64,000 bases of DNA from Stercorarius parasiticus (taxonomy: Eukaryota; Chordata; Aves; Charadriiformes; Stercorariidae). The stretch lies in the NCBI GenBank assembly GCA_013396915.1, contig VWZL01000114.1, positions 4,691 through 68,690 of the forward strand, written 5' to 3'. Below are positions 54,431 through 64,000 of this stretch, piece after piece (position 1 is the stretch's first letter; each line of letters opens with the position of its first letter). A program made the position numbers and the translations under genes. The notes beneath the pieces were generated by a model, which was not told the origin of the DNA, did no database searches, and worked only from the letters and a program-made list of their open reading frames with translations.

Positions 54431-55727
54431 GGACTGTGATGCCAAATTTACATTTTGCACTCTGGCACAGGGGCACTGTATTATACATTACTTATGTGAA
54501 AATTACATGGGTAAAAGGAGTTGAAAACATGCCCTATAAATTACTAAGATTTCTGTTTACTACTTTCTATGCCTAACAAGCTATACTTTCAATCTTATAC
54601 CACCTCCTGCTGTTATCACATCAAGCTTTACAAACTAGCTAAGGCTAAGGCAGGGTAGACCTAAAAGGCTGTCCATTAATTTGCTACATTTGACTACCAT
54701 TTCCTTTGAACTGTGTGGTCTGTCTGCTGGAAATCTCTAATAATAGTTTGACCATGTTAGGTTCTAACTAGTACCATGCCATAAATGTTTATCAGCCAAA
54801 GATCAGCCACATGGTATTTAAGATGCTAGAAGACAAATGCTTTATGCTTCTAGCAGATAAACATTTGATGCCTTAATCTCCCTCATACTACAGTGCAATT
54901 TCTTAATTATAATTTTATATTTCTCCACAAATAATAATACTTCACATTTTTATAAGAATGTATGTATCAGTGATGAATAATGCCTCTGAAGTCATGATTA
55001 TGGTTTGCGTTATAACATAAGAGATGTTAATGTTGTACGTAGTTTGCTTCCTTACCTAGAAGGACATTCACTTTCCTCTACAAGTGTTGGATCATCAGAT
55101 GATCAGCAACACTTCCCTTGTTTCTGGAAGAATATAACAAAAGCCTATTGAATATCTTGACTCATATTCTTTTTGCATGAAGCAAGCAGCTACAGAAAGG
55201 GTTCAAATACCCCAGGAGGGCAAGCAGTCATCACTGATGACTCTGTGTTGAAAAGAGAAGACAGAGAATCCACCAGATACTTATGAGATATTAGTAAGGG
55301 ATGATGCACATTGAAATTAGTTACATGACATTCACGTGGAACTCTGCACTTCAGGAAGCTTCAGTTATTTTGAAGGGAGGCAGAAGACAAAAGCTCACAT
55401 AATCTTCTTAGAGTCATTCTAATAGCACTGAAAAGGCAGAAGATACCAGAGGGGACCACGGTTTGCATGGCTGGTATGAAAGGGAAGGTTTCAGTTTGTC
55501 GAACATTTATCCTAAGAGATGGTTGGATTTATAACTACTGCAGCTTACTTCTCACAGGAAAAAAGGTGATAATCTTCTCAAATGGAGATTAGCTGGAGCA
55601 ACTATGAAGCTATTAACAAAAAAAAAAATAAGAAAACTTAATAAGAATGCAAATGTGGTATAAATACAAACTCAGAGTGTGATCAAGGTCAACAGATGTG
55701 GAAAGAATATATTTTTCAACTGCTATA

Positions 55728-56373
55728 TCATAGAATCATAGAATCATGGAATGCTTTGGGTTGAAAGATCATCTAGTTCCAACCCCCCTGCCATGGGCAG
55801 GGACACCTCCCACTAGACCAGGTTACTCAAAGCCCCATCCAACCTGGCCTTGAACAGTTCCAGGGGTGGGGCAGCCACAGCTTCTCTGGGCAACCTGCTC
55901 TAGCGTCTCACTACACTACTCTCACAGTAAAGAATTTCTTTCTAATACCTAATCTAAATCTACCCTCTTTCAGTTTAAAACCGTTACCCCTTGTCTTATC
56001 ACTACACTCCCTGATAGTCCTTCCCCATCTTTCCTGTAGGCCCCCTTTAAGGTTGCTATAAGGTCTCCCTGAAGCCTTCTCCTCTTCAGCCTGAACAACC
56101 CCAGCTCTCTCAGCCTGTCTTCATAGGAGAGGTGCTCCAACCCTCTGAGCATTTTTGTGGTCCTCCTCTGGACCTGCTTCAACGGGTCCGTGTCTTTCTT
56201 ATGTTGGGGGCTCCAGAGCTGAATGCCGTACTCCAGGATGCAGTACTCCAGAAATGCAGTCTCACAAGAGTGGAGTAGAAGGGGAGAATCACCTCCCTCA
56301 ACCTGCTGGATACCCTTCTTTTGGTGCAGCCCAGGATGTGGGTGGTTTTTGGGGCTGCAGGCACATATTACCG
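55728..56373 (-). mobile_element. CR1 LINE fragment
   Basis: Plus strand starts TCATAGAATCATAGAATCAT, passes CAGGGACACCTCCCACTAGA and ends near GGGGCTGCAGGCACATATTA, the reverse complement of the CR1 3' 640 bases. Open frames on both strands in it are LINE or its antisense. Confidence 0.93.
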
Positions 56374-56883
56374 TTGCACATATGCTGCTGTTTGAAGGCA
56401 ATAAACAAGAGGAATTGGAAATTCTCATTGATTAGAAGAGAAGAAAGTTGATATAACCGGTATTCCTAAAAGTTGATTGGTTGATTTGCATGATTAGAAC
56501 ATTAAAATCAGTGGTTATTACCCACTTTAGGAGAACAAAATAGGCAAAAGAGGTAATAGTGTATGCTAAAGAAACATCGCTGTCCTAACTAGCATAATCC
56601 AGAGGACTGAAGAACAGCATAACTGAAAAGAAAAATAAGTTTTTCTCAGTAATGCTGTAATCTTTAGAGACATATTAGAGGTCTCATGTAGCCCTTAAAA
56701 AAGCATCCTTTAGTTCTTTTAAACATTATAGATGACTCTCTTCTAACATTAAAGGTTCTGACACTAGTATGCTGTTTCTCTGTTTTGGTCATCATTATAG
56801 CAGATAAAGATGAATTAATCACCTTGGCTGAATCAAGACTAGCCATTATCAAGACATTGAATCAAGACACGGCCATCACTAGG

Positions 56884-57591
56884 GTCGTGATTAGGGGCAC
56901 AGTGTCTAGTTAGAGGTCAGTGATGAGTGGTGTTCCCCAGGGGTCAGTACTGGGTCCAGTCCTCTTCAGTATATTCATCAATGACCTGGATGAGGGGATA
57001 TGAGCTGATGACACAAAGCTGGCAGGGGTGTCTGACACACCGGAAGGCTGTGCCGCCATACAGAGAGACCTGGACAGGTTGGAGATTTGGGCAGAGAGGA
57101 ACCTTATGAAATTCAACAAGGGCAAGCGTAGGGTGCTACACCTGGGGAGGAATAACTCAATGCACCAGTACAGGTTAGGGGCTGACCTGCTGGAGAGCAG
57201 CTCAGTGGAAAGAGACCTGGGAGTCCTGGTGGACAACAGGATGACCATGAGCCAGCAATGTGCCCTTGTGGCCAAGAAGGCCAATGGCATCCTGGGGTGC
57301 ATCAAGAAGAGTGTGGCCAGTAGGTCGAGGGAGGTCATCCTCCCCCTCTNAAACTTGCACATAGGAAGTTCCACGTAAACATGAGGAGGAACTCCTTTAC
57401 TTTGAGGGTGGCAGAGCACTGGAACAGGCTGCCCAGAGAGGTGATGGAGTCTCCTTCTCTGGAGACATTCAAAACCCGCCTGGACGCGTTCCTGTGCAAC
57501 CTGCTCTAGGTGACCCTGCTCTGGCAGGGGGGTTGGACAAGATGATCTCCAGAGGTCCCTTCCAACCCTATGATTCTCTGATCTATGATTA
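56884..57591 (+). mobile_element. CR1 LINE fragment, interrupted by a one-base N
   Basis: ORF2 reverse-transcriptase end: GTGTTCCCCAGGGGTCAGTA, then an open frame with [20 protein letters not shown], then an N at 57350, then [15 protein letters not shown] coding, the 3' UTR, and the end CCTATGATTCTCTG. About 200 bases of CR1 that should lie between the two halves are absent at the N, so the join is an unsized gap or a collapsed repeat. Just after 57000 some ORF2 sequence is also missing. Confidence 0.93.
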
Positions 57592-57989
57592 TGTTTATAT
57601 ACAGTCTCGCAAACAGATGAGTGTTTTGCATTAATCAGAAATAACTGATGAAAATTTACTAGAGGACCAAAATTATTTGATCCCACAGTCAAGGCGAGTC
57701 CTCTCTGCCTCACTGGTAAAGTGAAAGTTAGAAATAAAATACAATATACAACACATGAAATAATAAATAGATACCAAAACCTGCCTGCTAGAGTTATTGT
57801 TAAAAAGAAGCTGAAGGAATCTAACAATGTTGGGAAAAGATCCATGATGGCTCTGCTAACAATAATAAAGTAATTTTTCAAGGATATGAAAAAATATTCA
57901 AGCAATATGAATATACTGCATTGCTCATTGATGATTGTCACTGAATATTTCTCTCCTGCATTTTGAAAGAAGTCCAATAAAGGCCTTTT

Positions 57990-58640
57990 TCATAGGAGGG
58001 TGATAAAGTATTGTCCATTAGTAACTAAGAAGGTTAAAAACATCTGCTGTGACAGACAATTCTGAATTCACCAGGTCTGAATAGAATTCCAGAAGGTATG
58101 ATTAAAGGAATGTCTGACCAGCTGATGTGCATTCTTAAGAAATCTTGGAATAGTATATAAATTCCAGAAGACTAAACAAATGGATAACTTGTGACATGAC
58201 TAAATAATCCTTGAAATAAAAATTAATAACGAGCTGATTTGATAGTGAATTATTTAAAAAATAATTAATGTGTGTCACTATGGATTCATAGAAAATGTCA
58301 TGTCAGACAAACTTGATTTCATTCCTTAAGATTACAGATTTGATTTCTAAAAGGAACTGCTTGGGTGTAACATACTTTCATTTTTATAAATCATTTGACC
58401 ATGTCTCACATCATATCTTGATTACAAAATCAGTATTACACAATAATGACAAAGTATGCATTTAGTGGACTAATGAAGTGGCTAATGAATAACCTATGAA
58501 TATGTAGTTATCAACAGAAAATCACCCCCTGTGAGGAGTTCTGCAGGGGTTGGAAGTGGGCCCAGCACTATGGGATGTTTTGATCACTCCTCTGAAACTG
58601 AAAATTTGTCAGTGATAAATAATGAGAGCTTAGAATTGTA
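57990..58640 (+). mobile_element. Ancient CR1/L3-type reverse-transcriptase remnant
   Basis: Decayed but in order: TATGGATTCATAGAAAATGT, CATGTCAGACAAACTTGATT, then TTATAAATCATTTGACCATG (old F-D-H type stretch of the reverse transcriptase), then GAGGAGTTCTGCAGGGGTTG and GTGGGCCCAGCAC. This follows the order of the LINE RT domain. No open frame remains. Confidence 0.55.
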
Positions 58641-61600
58641 CCGTATGACATACATGTCTTGGTAAGATACATTCCATCAAACACAATATATTTAAATGCA
58701 ACCAAACGTGAAAGGTATAAATGCATAAGATACTTATTGTTCAAATTACATGCAGTTAAAAAAATACATATACAAACTTTCAAGTATCTACCCCTTTCTG
58801 TGATGGTATGCTCAATCTTCTACTGTCCCTCTGGCTCATCAGCTTCACAAGTCCCTCACTGGGAGGAATGTGATGATGGTGAAGTCTTCTGCCTCACTCT
58901 AGGATCCACTTGGCATCATTTTTATGTGTTTGCTAAAACAGTCTGCACCTGGCTTTTTCTCCATTGGTCTTCAAGTCAATGTTACATCCAAATTTACAGT
59001 ATTTGATTTACATGTCTTAGATACTTGTTCTTTGCTCTGTTACCCCTAAAACTGGTTTTGGCCAGCTCTGAAGGCTGTGTTGCTTTGATGACCAGTAATT
59101 GATGACCATTGCTACTTATTGCCAAGTGGTCTCTGGTGTCTTCTGTGCCTGTGCTTTCAAGGCTTCCACTATCATCACATGTCTGTGCTCCTCTACGCAG
59201 CGTTTCACACTACGGTCATAAGTAAGTCATTGCACATAGCATAACTACAAGTTCTGACTATTTATTACTTACAAAATATATATAGCAATAGGAGCTATTT
59301 GTACGACTGTATGAATCTCAGCAAAAGCTAAAACAAAGTAGGAAGTAGTGACCTGCTCATTGGGTAATTTCTGCTACATGCTAAAACAAATCTCCAGGTA
59401 GGCCAAGACTAGTCCAGACAAAGCCTGACCCATCCTGATACCTGTGTTATTAACTTAACGCTAAGCCTGTGATCTGTTACAAGCAATGGCAACTCCGTAT
59501 TTGCTGCGCTGCAAGGCTGCAATATTGTGCTAGAAATTACAAGGGAAAATTACTTACAATGCAATATTAGGGTTTATATTCAGTATTATTTCCGTATTTC
59601 ACATTAGGTTCTGTTTGACTAAGTCTAATAATATTTATTTTTAAAGTAAATTACATAGTTTGTTTCTTCAATAGGAAGAGCAAATTTAATGGAGAGGTTT
59701 TGCTTCTCAATAGATTGAGATATTGTTGCCTTTTGTCTTGGAATGCTTTCTTCTGCAAAAAGCAAGCTAGCAAATTAACAAAAATGCTAAAAGATTTTTG
59801 AACGCGTTGTCTAATATTGCCATGGCAACATTAAAAACTCCCTGTTAAGTTTAGTTCTGTGAAAACAGAAAAAAGCAATATTCTTACCTAATGATTTGGC
59901 TCGAGTCAGTATACCATGATTTTAAATCATCCAAAGAGAAAATTACCGTGAAATGTCTTCAAGTCAGTTGTCTCTGATTACATGGGTGCTACTGAAACAG
60001 AAGTTCCAAACATCAACTTTTTTTGACACAGAGGCAACATATCATAACAGTATGTTCTTTGGTTTATGTCTGTGCACAGTCAAGGTGTTGGGTTTGATCA
60101 TTACTTCTCTAGTTCTTTGGGGTGCAGTAGCCTCAGCTGTCACAGCTTTTATTCTGCAATATCTTGGTAGATGAGCAATAGTTAAATACTCTCAGATTTG
60201 CGTGGTGGAAGAACAGTGTCTGAAAATGTTCCTTAATTCTGGATGTCATTCTCCCTTCTGGTGTCAGTTGCGTGAACTTGACTTATTTCAAGCATTGCTA
60301 TGTGAAAAGGCAGTATGTCAGTTGTTGTTTTTAAACTGTATAGCTCATACATTGCACTTCTAAAAGTTGTTTTAGTACCAACATCTTTTGGAGGATCAGG
60401 GACAGCTGCTTGTCTCTGAGTAGTAGCAAACCAAGCTTTCAGCAGCAATTCTAGGAAAGAAATGCCCGTTAAGGACCGTAGTTAAACATTATCCAGCAAA
60501 GTAAAACACATCATAAAACTAGCCAAATATAAAAAAAAAAACCAACAAAAACCAGCCCAACAAAAAAACCCTGTAATATGTTATTAAAGTATGTATTGAG
60601 AAATAAAAGAAAACAAAAGAAAAAAACAACACAGAATTAGCATTCTTTTTCTGTTCATCTGCCTTGAAAGAAAGAAAAACCATTTGGTTTTATTATGCAT
60701 TCAGATTCTATACACCTAATTTTTTACAGCTTGCTTTATTCACCACAGTACAGGGAAAAACACATAAGAATTCCATTTTCATGCAGTTTTTACTGAAGAA
60801 TAAGGTCATTAAACTGAGATGCCATCCCTATCATTCTTGAAATGTCTCTGAATATTCTGTTAGGACATTTTAACTGTTTTATTTATCCTAAACCAGTCAT
60901 ACAATAAATCAGACCATGTGATTTTATCTTGTCATTCAGAAATCTTTTCTTTGGTGCATGTAGAAAATGCTTATCAGTCATCACTTTTCATTCTTTCTTT
61001 TTTTCTGCCGGTGAACCTCCTTTTTTCTACAGCTCACATACTTTTTCATTGGTAATATTCATCCGAGATACTCAGGGACATTATTTCTCTCTACCTGTTG
61101 CAGTAGTCATGGGGATTAAATGGCTGTATACATTTTCATGTTCAGTAGCAGCATTGTCATCATTAGACTCCCAGATATTCATCATGAGACTTTTTGGTTT
61201 AACTGATACAGATGTTCATTATTCTTGTTTTGTTTCTGCCATAGCGTGCCACCTCATTTTCCTGCAAAACCACTGAGCTGTCAGCATAAACTTTGAAACA
61301 TGACAGAACTCAGTGTAGCAATATCCTTTAAAATGCTTGTTGACATCTAAGTAACAAAACTCCTTACTGTAGACTGGTGCTTGTCAATCAGAAGTGCTGG
61401 AAGTATTATCATCATCTTCATTTCATGTATTCTTGCTGCTGACTCCACACGGTGATTTGTGAAATCCAGCATAATTTCAGAAATCAACAAGTTCCGACTT
61501 TTGCTTTCACTGGTGCAGTATATCAGTTTAACTAATGTAATTGGCTTTAACCAAATGACCACCTGCCGCCACTTAGGAACAGAGGTGCAAATTTAGCACT

Positions 61601-64000
61601 ATTGATTTTTGCCAGCTTGTGTCAGTGACTATTTGGCTCAGCTTTTCCAGTTTCCCAAATACAAATTGTGTTATTTGATTTGCTTCATTATAAATATAAC
61701 AAGCACTCATGAGGTGATCAACTAATCAGTGCTGGTATCTATGCTCATCAGGTCATAAAACTAATTAATGGATACATTTAGCTTCCTACTGCTGTTAAGG
61801 ACTGACTGTTTCTTTTTGGTGCTACATTTAGCCAAACACTGAAAAGGGAGAAGTTTCTACAGATCAGATATAGAAATTAAAATAAATATGTTGCTTTATG
61901 TTTAAGGATAGGGTTATAAATAATTAATTCACTCTTAAGTTCTATAAAATAAATTCCAGTTTCTGCAGTAAAGAAAAATGTGTTATCTTCATTTTAAATA
62001 GCCTTTTCTTTTTACTTCTGGAAAATAAATGGGATCACACTGTCCATTATACAGTTTCTAGTGTAAGGTGGAGTTATTGTTCACTGCACTGCAGTTTGTC
62101 CTTCTGACACTCATTTGCTGAAGCACCTACTCATTTGCTGTTTCTCAGCCTTAGGAACGTGTGAAGACCTGGCAGTATTACTGGAAAGACTGGCAAAATG
62201 AGTAAGACTTTGATGGCAGTTAAAGATAGCAATACCCTGAGTTGAGTATACCTGGCACCTTCTCTCAAAGGGCAGAATTCTCCCCCTCCCACTCTTATCT
62301 TGGGAGCCCGAGTAGCCCGGTTGCATTTGTCCTGCTTCAGATTTCTATTTATGTAAAGTCATTGTGTTCTAGCCTGAATGGATCTTTACTACCGCTTGAA
62401 AAAAGTGAGGGCAATGAACTCGCACATTGTGGTAGGAATATTAAAAGCACAAGGCATTCGATAAGTATGCTTCTGAGTTTTCAAACCTTCCCAGGCTGGA
62501 TATTTGAAGCAATTGAATAGTATTACGTGCATATAGGAAAGTCATGTTTTCTATCTGATTTAGCACAAGATTCTTGGAACAATGGAGGTACTTTTCTTTT
62601 TAAACAAGATAGATAATGTTTTTAATTAGTTTCTGAATGTCCAAACAAACCAAGGGGGAAAAAATTGATTCATTTACCAATGCCCCAGTATGTTTCTTGC
62701 TTACAGAGTACAATTTTATTGTGGTGGTGGTGTTTTCACAGAAATAAAAGTCAGCCTATGAATTGCATGCAAAGGTGTAACTGCTGTGCCATATCTGTCC
62801 TATCTTCATTAGGCTCACCATGTATGCCACTGTTTTTCACTCCATTGAAATACTCTCTTCTGGCAAGCCTGCTTTGCCTGCACCACTCCTGCCTGCTTTG
62901 ACCTTTCAGCATCTACTCTTCCATCCTGGGCACTGCCTTAAGAGGTGGCCTCATACTGTGGCTTTCAGGTTGTACCCCCATGAGCTTGTACTCCAGGGCA
63001 CTTACAGATAGCAACGAAGGCTCTCACTACCTGGTATAGCTCTGGATGCTTTTGTGGCCCAGGGTTTGCATGGGGCTTATATTCTGTTCTGCTACTGAAC
63101 TGGACTCACCAAGAACACAGGTGATCAGAGATTTGTCAGCATAGAAAGCCCTTACGTAGATTTTATAAGACTAGGCTTTTTTTTTTACTTTCCGTGTTGG
63201 GATTTCTTCTTTCTTTGGGTTAATAACCCCTTCCATGGGTTAGTAGTGCAGCCTAAATGGGTTAGGGTTTTAAAGACTATCTGAGCACACCATAACCTTA
63301 AAAGCAAACTGCAATATGGCATTTTAGTTTTCTTTCTTGGATCGCTTGTGTCAGGCTTTATGGATCATCAGTGTTAGAAATAAATTTCCAATGGATTTTT
63401 GTGTGCATTCCTCACTCAAAGTTTTATTTATATAACTTCTTCCATTTTTTTTTTTTTTTAGCTATGATGTCTGAGTCTTTGCCTTTAGAGAATGTGAAAT
63501 GCAGGAGCTTACAAAAGGTTAGGGAAAACCTGGGGGCAATATGGCATTTCTGCCACTGTCTTGTGTTAGTCATGTCTGAGCCTGAAAACCAACAGCAGTG
63601 CAATTCTCTGATGTTGCCAGAGGAACTACAACTCTTTCAAATTGCCAAAGGTGACAGTTATCATTGTCCTATCCTTTTCTAAACTACGCATACAAATGCC
63701 TTATGTATCTTTTGTATACGAGAAGCTATTGTAGATATGGATGTAGACAAAACCCCTAGGAACCACAGCAAGCTAGACAGACGCTCTGCAGCAAAAATCT
63801 GGTGTGCTTTGGCTCTCTAGACAACATTCTGCTGATTCTGAAGCAACTTCAAGATAATAAATTAAACTTCACATATTCTTTTAGCTAATATGTAAACAAT
63901 AGCTTATATTGACTGTTATGTAACTTATTAATAAATTGACTTTAAATACTCTTCAGTCTCGATTGAACATGTAGTATTCAAATTCTTTGTTTTTAACATC

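Larger units (their letters stand above)
43281..64000. other. Intergenic region upstream of ASCC3
   Basis: No supported gene. 43.3-47.5 kb: AT-rich, nothing recognised. 47.5-50.6 kb: LTR-like piece and three CR1 copies. 50.6-53.1 kb: nothing recognised. 53.1-54.4 kb: TG-rich, GC-richer segment. 54.4-55.7 kb: nothing recognised. 55.7-58.6 kb: CR1 copies. 58.7-64.0 kb: AT-rich with scattered short open frames only. In other vertebrates ASCC3 lies beside a gene-poor stretch towards GRIK2, which agrees with this picture but is not proved here. Confidence 0.6.

Noticed and set aside
56910..57977. 355-codon minus-strand open frame
   Set aside because: It is mostly antisense to a CR1 element and crosses an N that stands for missing sequence.
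60230..62326. Minus-strand pieces at 60.2-62.3 kb that read as coding-like with plausible splice sites
   Set aside because: Pieces fall in different frames with several stops, no consistent family match emerged (a faint likeness to an HMG-box protein did not hold up), and frames of 40-70 codons are common by chance in this AT-rich DNA.
1..64000. CRISPR arrays, prokaryotic operons, tRNA or rRNA genes
   Set aside because: None seen; the window is vertebrate nuclear DNA.

Overview
This is a piece of a bird genome holding the 5' end of one protein-coding gene, ASCC3, transcribed right to left (minus strand). The bird assignment rests on many CR1 LINE fragments with the typical tail (repeats of ATTCTATGA), on a solo LTR whose sequence I recognise as a common avian endogenous retrovirus LTR, and on ASCC3 residues that match the vertebrate protein closely. 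The species cannot be fixed from this window.

Layout. 1-21073: the intron after the third coding exon of ASCC3. It is AT-rich, has three CR1 pieces and shows no further ASCC3 exon. 21074-25044: three ASCC3 exons (21074-21657, 23995-24145, 24901-25044) with matching GT/AG sites and phases. They give 825 coding bases, residues 1-275 of a protein of about 2,200 residues. The 54-base leader in the first of these exons holds two upstream ATGs, one opening a reading frame that overlaps the ASCC3 start. 25045 to about 42776: the presumed first intron, with two clear CR1 pieces, one old CR1-like piece and a solo LTR. 41909-42753: an assembly gap of 845 N. 42754 to about 43280: a CpG island directly beside the gap, the probable ASCC3 promoter and untranslated first exon, partly lost in the gap. 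About 43300-64000: intergenic DNA upstream of ASCC3 with no gene I can support, but dense in CR1 copies (47.9-58.6 kb), a probable second solo LTR (47.5 kb) and a TG-rich, GC-richer segment (53.1-54.4 kb) that looks repeat-derived.

Function. ASCC3 is the large Ski2/Brr2-like 3'-5' helicase of the ASC-1 complex, acting with ASCC2, TRIP4 and ASCC1 in alkylation-damage repair (with ALKBH3) and in splitting of collided ribosomes. The part coded here is the N-terminal arm that binds ASCC2; the helicase cassettes lie beyond the left edge. I found no CRISPR array, operon, tRNA or rRNA and no evidence of a new multi-gene system. The points most worth checking are the upstream ORFs, the gapped promoter, a possible short ASCC3 isoform, a last-exon-like stretch in intron 1, several perfect short hairpins and the 53-54 kb segment.
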